57,297 nucleotides of DNA, from the NCBI GenBank assembly GCA_024404675.1, contig JAKSPO010000011.1, positions 1 through 57,297 of the forward strand, written 5' to 3'. Under the pieces are notes generated by a model that saw only the letters and a program-made list of their open reading frames with translations, had not been told where the DNA came from and ran no database searches. The position numbers and the translations under genes are program-made. This document shows positions 25,783-33,928 of the stretch, piece after piece (positions within the stretch are counted from its first letter, which is position 1; every line of letters starts with the position of its first letter). Origin of the DNA: Lachnospiraceae bacterium (GTDB taxonomy: Bacteria > Bacillota > Clostridia > Lachnospirales > Lachnospiraceae).

Positions 25783-26700
25783 TCAAAGCTGATGACGAAT
25801 CTTACGCAGCTCTCTACCCATCGTAAAGATACTACCCAGTAAACCAAGTCCCAAGCCTACACCGACAATCATCGGAGAAAGTCTTGCAAATATGTCATAA
25901 ATCGATACAACATCCATTCCGGAGCTCATAATTCCGGAGAATTTCGCACCGAGAAGCTCGATGACTTTATAGTATACAAGGTACAGAACAGCGAGCGGAA
26001 TCGCTGCACCGATCAAGCCGAGTGCAATACCCTCAACAACGAACGGAAAGCGAATGAAGTGATCCGTTGCACCAATCAGATGCATAATGGCGATCTCATT
26101 CTTACGAACGGAAACGCCGACACTGATTGTTGTGCTGATGAGGAACAGGGAAATAACCAACAGAAGTATAATCAGCACACTGGAGCTGACACTGATCACA
26201 CGATTGACCTTGGTAAGTGTCTTCACCAGCTGTCTGGTATCATTGACGTGACGAACCCCGGGCAGCACAGCAATATCGGAAACAAGCTGATCCTGCGCCT
26301 CTACGGTTTCAAAATAAACCTCGAAGGAAGCTGAATTCTCAAGCGGGTTGTCATCGCCGAAGGACTCTAAAAGCTCCGGCTCGGTAAGATAGGTCTTCTT
26401 AAAGTCCTCCCATGCGGTAACCGCAGACTTGTAATTGACCTGCTTGATTCCCGCCATCGCTTCAATCTGTCCCTTCAGGGAAGCAAGCTCTTCGTTCGCA
26501 ATGCCATCCTTGAAGAATACCGTAACACCGACGTTCTGCTCTGCCTCATGAATCATAAAGCTGATATTGGTTACGATAAAATATACAATACCAAACAAAA
26601 ACAGACAGGTTGTCATCGTAAGTATGGAGGCAGCGGAGAACATTCTGTTTCGACGAATATTCTTCAGACCCTGACCGATGTTATAAAAGAAGCTATCCAC
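25783..26700 (-). CDS. ftsX: Cell-division ABC permease FtsX
   Basis: Membrane partner of FtsE that transmits ATP-driven movement to an extracellular hydrolase. The 305 residues have an N-terminal cytoplasmic arm ([15 protein letters not shown]). TM1 is around 20-42, followed by a large extracellular loop of about 125 residues (INKQ-like loop with [15 protein letters not shown]). Three more TM helices complete the MacB-FtsX core. The GTG start at 26700 has GGGAGG 8 nt upstream, inside ftsE; the two genes overlap by 8 bp, which indicates translational coupling. An upstream frame extension lies wholly within ftsE. Confidence 0.95.
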   Translation of the reverse strand: MDSFFYNIGQGLKNIRRNRMFSAASILTMTTCLFLFGIVYFIVTNISFMIHEAEQNVGVTVFFKDGIANEELASLKGQIEAMAGIKQVNYKSAVTAWEDFKKTYLTEPELLESFGDDNPLENSASFEVYFETVEAQDQLVSDIAVLPGVRHVNDTRQLVKTLTKVNRVISVSSSVLIILLLVISLFLISTTISVGVSVRKNEIAIMHLIGATDHFIRFPFVVEGIALGLIGAAIPLAVLYLVYYKVIELLGAKFSGIMSSGMDVVSIYDIFARLSPMIVGVGLGLGLLGSIFTMGRELRKIRHQL

Positions 26701-27856
26701 GGCCGTATCCTCCCTTCTTGTCCTCGACAATCGTACCGCCGTTCAGCATGATAACACGCTTCTGCATCTTATCAACGACCTCACGGTCATGCGTAACGAT
26801 AACCACTGTCGTTCCGCGGCGATTGATCTCTTCAAGTAAGGACATGATCTCCTGCGAGTTCTGCGGGTCAAGGTTACCCGTCGGCTCATCCGCAAGGATG
26901 ATCATCGGGTTATTGACGAGCGCACGTGCGATTGCCACACGCTGCTGCTCACCGCCTGAAAGCTCATTCGGGAAGCTCTTATATTTCTGAGAGAGGCCTA
27001 CGAGGTGAAGCACCTTCGAAACCTCCTTCGGAATCTTTCTTCTGGGTGCGCCGACAACTCTCTGGGCAAATGCAACGTTATCAAAAACGCTGCGGTCAGG
27101 GAGCAGGCGGAAATCCTGGAACACAATACCGATATTACGACGATACTTGGAGATACGTCCACGGCGAAGCTTTGCAAGCTCCTTACCGGCAATATAAATC
27201 TTACCGCCCGAGGGGGCAATCTCTCTCATCATCAGACGAATCATCGTCGACTTACCGGAACCACTCGGTCCTACGATAAAAACGAATTCACCCTTATTGA
27301 TGGAAAAGGATACATCGGTTAGCGCAACACTGTCCGCTACCTGTCCTTCATACTCCTTATGAACGCCCTCAAATACGATAACCGGCGGCTCATTGTCATA
27401 GCTTGTCTGCCCAAACACATCAGTGTTCATCGAAGGCATCTGCACGGGCGCCGTCTCAGAAACTGCCGGGCTCTCTAAAGCCGGTGCGACTACCGGTGTT
27501 TCCGTATTCTTTCCATCAGCATTCTTTCCTTCGGAAGGCTCCTTCTGCACCGTCTCCGGTTCAACAATCAGCTCATCCATGGCCTCCTCTTCAGAAAGGT
27601 CATCATCCTCTTCCGAAAGATCATCCTCTTCCTCGAAAAGTGCTTCTACCTGAGCGGATACCGCTTCTGTGGCCTCCACGGTAGTAGTAACGGTCTTCTC
27701 AACCAATGCCTCCGCACTCGCAGCTTCTGTGAATGCCACTTCCGAAGGCGCAGTCACTTCTATCTCTTCTGCCTTAGCAGCTACATCCGTAACATTCTCG
27801 GATGCTACCTCGGCCGGCACTGTAAACAGTGCTTCACTTTCTCTGTTGTCTGTCAT
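26693..27856 (-). CDS. ftsE: Cell-division ATPase FtsE with ~155-residue acidic N-terminal extension
   Basis: ABC ATPase of FtsEX. The core (residues 158-387) is normal: Walker [10 protein letters not shown] at 196-204, Q-loop FQDFRLLPD, signature LSGGE at 299-303, Walker [10 protein letters not shown] and H-loop VTHD. Ordinary FtsE is about 230 residues. This one has an extra 155 residues, low-complexity and rich in Glu, Ala, Val and Thr, with an acidic block ([21 protein letters not shown]) near 75-93. The ATG at 27856 has GGAGG 4 nt upstream; a possible internal ATG at Met 140 has no comparable site. It follows the PucR-type gene by 33 bp and overlaps ftsX. Confidence 0.92.
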   Translation of the reverse strand: MTDNRESEALFTVPAEVASENVTDVAAKAEEIEVTAPSEVAFTEAASAEALVEKTVTTTVEATEAVSAQVEALFEEEDDLSEEDDDLSEEEAMDELIVEPETVQKEPSEGKNADGKNTETPVVAPALESPAVSETAPVQMPSMNTDVFGQTSYDNEPPVIVFEGVHKEYEGQVADSVALTDVSFSINKGEFVFIVGPSGSGKSTMIRLMMREIAPSGGKIYIAGKELAKLRRGRISKYRRNIGIVFQDFRLLPDRSVFDNVAFAQRVVGAPRRKIPKEVSKVLHLVGLSQKYKSFPNELSGGEQQRVAIARALVNNPMIILADEPTGNLDPQNSQEIMSLLEEINRRGTTVVIVTHDREVVDKMQKRVIMLNGGTIVEDKKGGYGRG

Positions 27857-27889
27857 CTTTCCTCCACTATGCGATGAAATCGCATATAA

Positions 27890-28978
27890 TTAATTCTCAA
27901 GACTCTCCATGTACTTCATGTACTTGACAACCATCAGCGCAATCTTAAAGGTGATGGCATCATCGAATACACGCAGGTTCAGATTGGTGCTCTTCTGGAG
28001 CTTATCAAGGCGGTATACAAGCGTGTTTCTGTGGATATAGAGCTCTCTTGAGGTCTCCGAAACATTCAGGCTGTTCTCGAAGAACTTGTTAATGGTAACG
28101 ATGGTCTCCTCGTCAAAATCATCCGGGGATTTGCCGTCGAAAATCTCACGAATGAACATCTTGCAAAGCGGCATCGGCAGCTGGAATATCAAACGGCCGA
28201 TTCCGAGATTGTTATAGGCAACAACCTTGCGCTCACTGTAGAAGATCTTTCCGACATCAAGCGCCATCTTCGCTTCCTTGTACGATCTGGAAATATCCTT
28301 GATCTCGTTGACGATGGTACCGTATGCAACGTGCACCTTGCTCATCGCCTCGGTGTTCAGCATATCTACTATGATCCGTGCGGTATGCATCAGATTATCA
28401 TACCCGTCACTGGGCTTCAGTTCCTTGACTATAATGATATTGCGCTCATCAACCGCGGTAATGAAATCGCGGGACTTGCCGGCGAAAAGCGTTCTGACCG
28501 TTTCAAGGGCATTGATATCCTTCTCGTTCTTCGTCTCAATCAGATATACGACACGTCTTGTATCGGTATCGATATGGAGCTTCTTGGCACGATTATAAAT
28601 ATCAACCAGAAGCAGATTGTCAAGAAGGAGGTTCTTAATGAAGTTGTCCTTATCGAACCGCTCCTTGTATGCAACCAAAAGATTCTGAATCTGGAAGGTC
28701 GCCATCTTTCCGACCATATAAACATCGTCGGAATCACCGCGTGCTAAAAGGATATACTCGAGCTGATGATCGTCGTAGACCTTGAAGAACTGACATCCCG
28801 AAATCACCTGACTGTCCGCCGGAGAGTTTGCGAAGGCCGCAACCATCGGCTCATACTCCTCCGTGTTGTTCATCGTGGAAGCAAGCGGCTTGCCCTCCGT
28901 ATCCATCACACACAGATCAACGCGTGTGATCAGCTTCATTCCGTCAATCGTATTCTGCAAAATCTGATTCGTAATCAT
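27890..28978 (-). CDS. PucR/CdaR-type transcriptional regulator
   Basis: 362 residues. The N-terminal region (about 1-110) resembles a CdaR sugar-diacid-sensing domain. The centre (about 130-270) is a GGDEF-like fold typical of the family, without catalytic motifs. The C-terminal HTH (LNVSETSRELYIHRNTLVYRLDKLQKSTNLNLR) is the hallmark HTH_30. It binds DNA in the cytoplasm; the ligand is unknown. It is first in the cluster with ftsE (33 bp gap), so it may be cotranscribed with ftsEX. A perfect 12-bp palindrome sits inside its promoter. The start follows GGATGAG, which is weak. Confidence 0.88.
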   Translation of the reverse strand: MITNQILQNTIDGMKLITRVDLCVMDTEGKPLASTMNNTEEYEPMVAAFANSPADSQVISGCQFFKVYDDHQLEYILLARGDSDDVYMVGKMATFQIQNLLVAYKERFDKDNFIKNLLLDNLLLVDIYNRAKKLHIDTDTRRVVYLIETKNEKDINALETVRTLFAGKSRDFITAVDERNIIIVKELKPSDGYDNLMHTARIIVDMLNTEAMSKVHVAYGTIVNEIKDISRSYKEAKMALDVGKIFYSERKVVAYNNLGIGRLIFQLPMPLCKMFIREIFDGKSPDDFDEETIVTINKFFENSLNVSETSRELYIHRNTLVYRLDKLQKSTNLNLRVFDDAITFKIALMVVKYMKYMESLEN

Positions 28979-29083
28979 AACTCATCCAAGCCTTTCCCCT
29001 GATAAGGTCTTTTATGAACAGTCTTCTCTCGCAATATCGCGGACATCCCATCTCCGCAAAAATAACCAAGTAAACCTATTGTT

Positions 29084-29112
29084 ATATTATCATTTCGAAA
29101 TGCAATAGGCAA
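29084..29112 (-). promoter_or_regulatory. Promoter with internal 12-bp palindrome, PucR-type gene and ftsEX cluster
   Basis: Minus-strand TTGCCT (29112-29107), 17 bp, TAATAT (29089-29084). The spacer contains the perfect palindrome CATTTCGAAATG (29091-29102), a good place for a repressor, perhaps the gene's own product. Confidence 0.5.
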
Positions 29113-29205
29113 GAAAAAAATCAAAACATGACACATTTGTTACAAAAAATACACACCTTTTTCACAACCCGCAAAGCACCATCAGCTTCCCACTCCCGTA
29201 ACGCA

Positions 29206-29230
29206 AAATACCCCTTGAAAAGGGGTATTT
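29206..29230 (-). terminator. Terminator of the transglutaminase-like gene
   Basis: Perfect 11-bp stem AAATACCCCTT/AAGGGGTATTT with a 3-nt loop, ending in TATTTTG on the minus strand. Confidence 0.85.
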
Positions 29231-29266
29231 AAAGAATGTTTTCTCTGTGGAAATGCTTATAATCTG

Positions 29267-30541
29267 CTATCTTGCAATCAGAATGTGCTTCTCTTCGGGG
29301 TTACGGAAGCTTTCCGAAACACCCTCGTAGCCAATCTTCTTTCTTGTCTGATAATTAACCGTATCCGCTTTCGGATAATCCGCTTCATTCCAGTAATGCA
29401 GTGTCTCTGTCATCTGCTCTGCGGTCTCGTTGTAATATCTCGTCTTACTGCCGCTTCCCCAGCACGGATCGGTATAATACCAGTACGGTCCCAGCTTGAC
29501 CATGTTCCAGCCGTGTGCTTCGCGGTCGTGGTTGGCGGTTCCCGTAACGGTGATGCAGGGAATATCACACATCGTGCAAAGCAACTGAAAGCTTGTCGAA
29601 AAGCCGGTGCAGATTCCGAGACCGTCAAGGAGCGCGCCGTAAGGATTGTTCGAGTTCAGCTTCTCGCCCTCAAGCGAATAATGCCCGTAATCATATGCGA
29701 TATGATCCGCAACATAATTATACAAAAGGCGAACTGCATCCGCATCCGACAGTTCCCGATTCACAATCAGCTTAGAAAGAATTGCCTCGCACTTCTGATA
29801 CAGCAATATATCCTGCGGTGCCGTCAGAAGATCGGGATTCTTCGTCTGATATGCTGTAACAATCAACGGATTGTAACCATTCTCATACCCTGCTCCATAG
29901 GAAACCGGCTCCTCATATGCAGGTGTTGGGGACATGATCGGCGTAGGCGTTTCCGTCACCGGAACCTCCGTTGGCTTATTGGTAGGCGGCTCTATCGTAA
30001 GCTCTGCTTTCCCCGCAATGACTCGCTCCAACGCTGTGAGTGTCGACTGCGGCTCATCGCATACAAGCATTACCACATATAAACCATAGGTCTCGATGCG
30101 TCCCTTCTCAACCTTCTTCACCTGCTCGGGTGCATATCCATTGAAAATCTCCTTGCGGGAATCCAGGCGATACCGAAATGCCTTCTTGATTGCTGCAATA
30201 TCCGATTCGTCCTTAGCAAGTGCTACCGCTACCTCGTCGGCATTGGCTCCGGTCGAGCCAATATAACAGAAATCGCGTACAAGCTCGGTAAAGCTCTCGT
30301 TGTCATAACAGGAGCGAAAATACGCTTTCCTGCCGTCCATTCCGAAGGTTTCCATGCCGTCGCCGGCAAAGTCAGAAACACTCATCACAGCCATTGTGCC
30401 AAGCATTGCCGCAGGAATATCCTCCCGCCACTTCTGTTTCGCCTTCTCACGCTTCGTCTCTTTTTCGCCGCAGGCTGCAAGTGACAATACAAGCGCAAAG
30501 CAGAGGATAAAGCTTATCACATTTTTCGTTACTCTTCTCAT
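29267..30541 (-). CDS. Transglutaminase-like lipoprotein
   Basis: 424 residues; the signal peptide ends with lipobox LSLAAC. A helical region with AKDESDIAAIKKAF follows, then a Pro/Thr-rich linker (TPTPIMSPTP) and a transglutaminase-like core. The triad is visible as Cys in GICTGFSTSF, His in AHGWNMV and Asp in YYTDPCWG. Such bacterial proteins act as proteases or amide-forming enzymes on the outer face of the membrane; the substrate is unknown. The start at 30541 has GGGAGGG 7 nt upstream, and longer frames lack a ribosome site. It is a single gene between its own promoter and terminator. Confidence 0.88.
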   Translation of the reverse strand: MRRVTKNVISFILCFALVLSLAACGEKETKREKAKQKWREDIPAAMLGTMAVMSVSDFAGDGMETFGMDGRKAYFRSCYDNESFTELVRDFCYIGSTGANADEVAVALAKDESDIAAIKKAFRYRLDSRKEIFNGYAPEQVKKVEKGRIETYGLYVVMLVCDEPQSTLTALERVIAGKAELTIEPPTNKPTEVPVTETPTPIMSPTPAYEEPVSYGAGYENGYNPLIVTAYQTKNPDLLTAPQDILLYQKCEAILSKLIVNRELSDADAVRLLYNYVADHIAYDYGHYSLEGEKLNSNNPYGALLDGLGICTGFSTSFQLLCTMCDIPCITVTGTANHDREAHGWNMVKLGPYWYYTDPCWGSGSKTRYYNETAEQMTETLHYWNEADYPKADTVNYQTRKKIGYEGVSESFRNPEEKHILIAR

Positions 30542-30566
30542 AAGTAATCCCTCCCATCGATGCGCT

Positions 30567-30598
30567 ATTGTAGCATAAAAACGCAGTTGTTGCAACAA
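30567..30598 (-). promoter_or_regulatory. Promoter of the transglutaminase-like gene with palindromic -35
   Basis: Minus-strand TTGCAA (30595-30590), 17 bp, TACAAT (30572-30567). The -35 is embedded in the perfect palindrome TTGTTGCAACAA (30587-30598). Confidence 0.6.
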
Positions 30599-30653
30599 GA
30601 AGCATCTTAACAGTACGGTAATGCATAAAGCGGAATCTCCGTAAAGCAAAAAA

Positions 30654-30677
30654 ACAGGGGCTGAAATCAGCCCCTGT
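30654..30677 (-). terminator. Terminator of the MsmK-type ATPase gene
   Basis: ACAGGGGCTG/CAGCCCCTGT stem with a short loop, then GTTTTTTTGC on the minus strand. Confidence 0.85.
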
Positions 30678-30696
30678 CGGAAAATACGATATAAGA

Positions 30697-31809
30697 TTAG
30701 TGAACAATAATCTGCTCAGTCTCCTTATCGAATACGTGCATCTTGCTAAGATCCATAGCGATGGTAACGGTATCGCCAGGTCTAGCGGTCGTACGAGGAT
30801 CAACACGTGCGGTGATGTCGTAATCGTCAACGGAGAAGTAAAGGAATACTTCGGCACCAAGAAGCTCGTATACACGAACGGTTGCTGCGAAGGAAGCCTC
30901 CGGATGAGCCATGATGAAGTCCTCGTTATCCTTAATATCCTCAGGACGGATACCAAGAACAACTTCTCTATCCTCATAACCACCATCAATGAGCTTCTTA
31001 GCTCTGTTCTCAGGAACAAGGATTCTGTTGGAACCGAAGTTCAAGTAAACATCGCTACCCTCTACAGAAACTACGCAATCAAGGAAGTTCATCTGAGGAG
31101 ATCCCATGAAGCCTGCAACGAAGAGGTTGTTCGGCTTATCGTAGAGGTTCTGAGGAGTGTCAACCTGCTGGATAACACCATCCTTCATAACTACGATTCT
31201 GGTACCAAGGGTCATAGCCTCGGTCTGGTCATGTGTTACGTAAATGATAGTAGCCTCAAGTCTCTGATGGATCTTGGAAATCTCGATACGCATCTGTACA
31301 CGAAGCTTAGCATCAAGGTTGGAAAGCGGCTCGTCCATAAGGAATACCTTAGGATTACGAACGATTGCACGTCCCATTGCAACTCGCTGTCTCTGACCAC
31401 CGGAGAGAGCCTTCGGCTTACGATCAAGGAGCTGCTCAATACCGAGAATCTTAGCAGCCTCGTTAACGAGCTTCTCAATCTGATCCTTCGGAACCTTTCT
31501 GAGCTTAAGACCAAATGCCATATTGTCGAATACGGACATATGAGGATACAGAGCGTAGTTCTGGAATACCATTGCGATATCTCTGTCCTTAGGTTCAACG
31601 TCGTTCATCAGCTTATCACCGATGTAAAGCTCACCGGCGGTAATCTCCTCAAGACCTGCGATCATACGAAGGGTAGTGGACTTACCACAACCGGAAGGAC
31701 CTACGAAGATGATGAACTCCTGATCCTTGATATCAAGGTTGAAATCCTTAACTGCAACAAATCCATTCGGATAAGTTTTGTTGATGTTAATCAGCTTTAA
31801 ACTTGCCAT
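30697..31809 (-). CDS. msmK: Carbohydrate ABC importer ATPase (MsmK/UgpC type)
   Basis: Cytoplasmic ATPase of CUT1 sugar importers, 370 residues. The ABC core has Walker A GPSGCGKST (around 37-45), Q-loop VFQNYALYPHMSV, signature LSGGQRQRVAMGRAI, Walker B VFLMDEPLSNLD and H-loop VTHDQTEAM. A C-terminal TOBE/MalK-type domain (VVLGIRPEDI) follows. AGGAGG lies 7 nt before the ATG at 31809. No permease or binding protein is nearby, which fits the known behaviour of stand-alone MsmK ATPases that serve several importers. It may power uptake of cello- or xylo-oligosaccharides used by enzymes in this window (inference). Confidence 0.93.
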   Translation of the reverse strand: MASLKLININKTYPNGFVAVKDFNLDIKDQEFIIFVGPSGCGKSTTLRMIAGLEEITAGELYIGDKLMNDVEPKDRDIAMVFQNYALYPHMSVFDNMAFGLKLRKVPKDQIEKLVNEAAKILGIEQLLDRKPKALSGGQRQRVAMGRAIVRNPKVFLMDEPLSNLDAKLRVQMRIEISKIHQRLEATIIYVTHDQTEAMTLGTRIVVMKDGVIQQVDTPQNLYDKPNNLFVAGFMGSPQMNFLDCVVSVEGSDVYLNFGSNRILVPENRAKKLIDGGYEDREVVLGIRPEDIKDNEDFIMAHPEASFAATVRVYELLGAEVFLYFSVDDYDITARVDPRTTARPGDTVTIAMDLSKMHVFDKETEQIIVH

Positions 31810-32089
31810 TTGTTTGCCTCCTAAATAATATATGTGCGCATATTCACACAATCAAGCATAGCATAATAATACACAACACCCGCAAAAAATGCCATATCGT
31901 AAATAAACAAATTCGATTTCCGCATTTTGTTGAAAATGCCAAACTTTTATATAGCCACCCCTTTTGTTATGCTTTTTCCCCAATTTTAGCACCTGAAAAT
32001 TAGCTAATATTGATAAAAAATGGCGTCCGATTTGCATTTTCCGACATTTTTTGCTAAACTGAAACCATCATTTTTATGGAGATTTTACG

Positions 32090-32812
32090 ATGAAAACATA
32101 TATTATTACCGGTGCAAGCGGCGGAATCGGCTCCGGAATTGCCAAAAGATTAGCAAAAGAAGGCTGTAATCTCGTTCTCTGCGGAAATAAGAACACGGAA
32201 GGACTTTTAGAAACCTACAAGGCATGTGCTCCCTATGCGGACTGCATGCAGCTTTGCGGCGATCTGAGCTCGGAAATATTCGTTCAGGATATCATGAAGG
32301 CGGCACTCTCCCGCTTTCAGCATATCGATGGGCTTGTACATGCCGCAGGAATCGCCTCGTTAGGACTTCTAACGGATCTGACACTTTCCGACTGGAAGCG
32401 GCTTATGGATACGAACCTGACCTCTGCGTATCTTCTCTGTAAAGCGCTTATGCCACATCTCATATCGAAGAAGGAAGGTCACATTCTTTTGATTTCTTCG
32501 GTCTGGGGCACAAGAGGTGCCTCCTGCGAGGTAGCCTATTCAGCAAGTAAGGGTGGTCTCAACAGCTTCACAAAGGCACTTGCCAAGGAGCTTGCACCAA
32601 GCGGCATTGCCGTCAACGCGCTTGCGCCCGGCATGGTCGATACAGCGATGAATCATATGCTCTCGGAAGAGGAAGTGCAGGCCGTTATTGACGAGATTCC
32701 TGCCTGCCGAATGACGACTCCCGACGAAATCGGCGAGATGGTTTCTCTTCTATTAAAAGCACCTTCTTACCTGACAGGGCAGATTATCGGCTTTAACGGT
32801 GGCTGGGAATAA
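32090..32812 (+). CDS. Short-chain dehydrogenase/reductase (FabG-like)
   Basis: 240 residues, classical SDR. NAD(P) loop TGASGGIGSG near residues 7-16, structural motif VHAAGIAS, catalytic Ser in LLISSVWG and Tyr/Lys in YSASKGG, then the LAPGMVDTAM segment. It is closest to FabG/YmfI-type 3-oxoacyl reductases; the substrate is not evident. GGAG precedes the ATG by 8 nt. Divergent from msmK across a 280-bp AT-rich spacer, single gene with its own terminator. Confidence 0.88.
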   Translation: MKTYIITGASGGIGSGIAKRLAKEGCNLVLCGNKNTEGLLETYKACAPYADCMQLCGDLSSEIFVQDIMKAALSRFQHIDGLVHAAGIASLGLLTDLTLSDWKRLMDTNLTSAYLLCKALMPHLISKKEGHILLISSVWGTRGASCEVAYSASKGGLNSFTKALAKELAPSGIAVNALAPGMVDTAMNHMLSEEEVQAVIDEIPACRMTTPDEIGEMVSLLLKAPSYLTGQIIGFNGGWE

Positions 32813-32832
32813 CTTATGTGAATAAAGCTACA

Positions 32833-32870
32833 GGGGCGTGAATAGGATTGCCATGTTCACGCCCCTTTTT
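32833..32870 (+). terminator. Terminator of the SDR gene
   Basis: GGGGCGTGAA/TTCACGCCCC stem with a 13-nt loop and TTTTT. Confidence 0.9.
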
Positions 32871-32884
32871 CGCTTTTATAAAAA

Positions 32885-32920
32885 ACGACCGGGCAATGCA
32901 TACGCAGAATGCCCGGTCGT
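32885..32920 (-). terminator. Terminator of the second amidase gene
   Basis: Perfect 11-bp stem ACGACCGGGCA/TGCCCGGTCGT followed by TTTTTT on the minus strand. It converges with the SDR terminator. Confidence 0.9.
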
Positions 32921-32947
32921 ATCGTTTCATTCGATTTCACTCTTCTA

Positions 32948-33766
32948 CTATTTTGTATAATGACTTTTCAAGAACTGATAGATTGCTTCGCCCTCGGCTG
33001 CTGCGAACTTCTTCACCGCCTCATCCGTTGCAAGAACGAACTTACAGTCATTCGCATTATCCATAAAGCACATCTCGAGAATAACCGCAGGAATATTGAA
33101 CGTTGACCCGTGACGACAGATTGCGTAATAATCCACCGGTACACCATTCTCATCGAAGGTATCCTGGCTGTTCTTCTTCACGGTGCCACGGTTTCTAAGC
33201 CCAAGTCCCGCCGCGCCATTCAAAAGCGCATCGCCGAGCTCCTGGGAAATCCCGGTGATGTTCGGCTGCTTTGATATCAGCACCTCGGTTCCGCCGAGAT
33301 TGTGCTTATCGGAAGCATTCAGATGAAGGCTTACAAGAATCTGCGCATCCACAGACTTTGCATACTCCACACGCTTTCTGAGGTCCTCCCCGAGATCGGT
33401 CGATAGAACATCCTCCGGGTCCTCTCTTGTCAGAAACACCTCGATATCATCGTGATTCTCAAGCAGATACTCTCTGAATGCCTTACACATTCTGACCGTC
33501 TCAATCTTCTCCACACGTCCGCTGTACATTGCACCGGTCCATTTGCCGCCGTGTCCCGCGTCGAGACACAGAATATACGGCTTTCTCGGAGGCTCTGTCG
33601 GTGTCGGGCTTGCCTCGAAGTCAGGGGCGATAACAATCGGATCGACCTTGCCGATATCAATCTTAGTATGATCCTGATAATCTTCCAATTCCTCACGCTT
33701 TTTAACGCATCCAAGCATCATCGTCCCAAGGATAATAAGCGTAAGAAAAAGCACTGTTTTCTTCAT
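32948..33766 (-). CDS. N-acetylmuramoyl-L-alanine amidase lipoprotein (Amidase_3)
   Basis: 272 residues with lipobox MMLGC after a short signal peptide. A Pro/Thr linker (ASPTPTEPP) leads to the amidase domain. Zn ligands are in DAGHGG, the Glu of EKIETV and the His of LHLNA; the catalytic Glu is in VILEMCFMD. It hydrolyses MurNAc-L-Ala bonds at the cell surface. The start at 33766 has TGGGGA 5 nt upstream; an ATG four codons earlier lacks spacing. It has the same catalytic family as the 423-residue membrane-anchored amidase at 7.7 kb, but a lipid anchor instead and no SH3-like segment. Confidence 0.92.
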   Translation of the reverse strand: MKKTVLFLTLIILGTMMLGCVKKREELEDYQDHTKIDIGKVDPIVIAPDFEASPTPTEPPRKPYILCLDAGHGGKWTGAMYSGRVEKIETVRMCKAFREYLLENHDDIEVFLTREDPEDVLSTDLGEDLRKRVEYAKSVDAQILVSLHLNASDKHNLGGTEVLISKQPNITGISQELGDALLNGAAGLGLRNRGTVKKNSQDTFDENGVPVDYYAICRHGSTFNIPAVILEMCFMDNANDCKFVLATDEAVKKFAAAEGEAIYQFLKSHYTK

Positions 33767-33834
33767 AAAAATCCCCATCCCCCATCTGTACGTGTCACGG
33801 CAAATGCATATGCATCCGCCAACCGTACCAAATA

Positions 33835-33873
33835 AATAAACCTCCTGTAGTATAACACAGCAGGAGGTTTATT
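33835..33873 (-). terminator. Terminator of the LacI/GGDEF/EAL gene
   Basis: Perfect 13-bp arms AATAAACCTCCTG/CAGGAGGTTTATT with a 13-nt loop; the T-rich right arm supplies the tail (GTTTATTTATTT on the minus strand). Confidence 0.7.
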
Positions 33874-33928
33874 ACAATCATAAAATACAAAATATGCAAT
33901 TGTCCTATACCGAAACAACAAAATGTAG

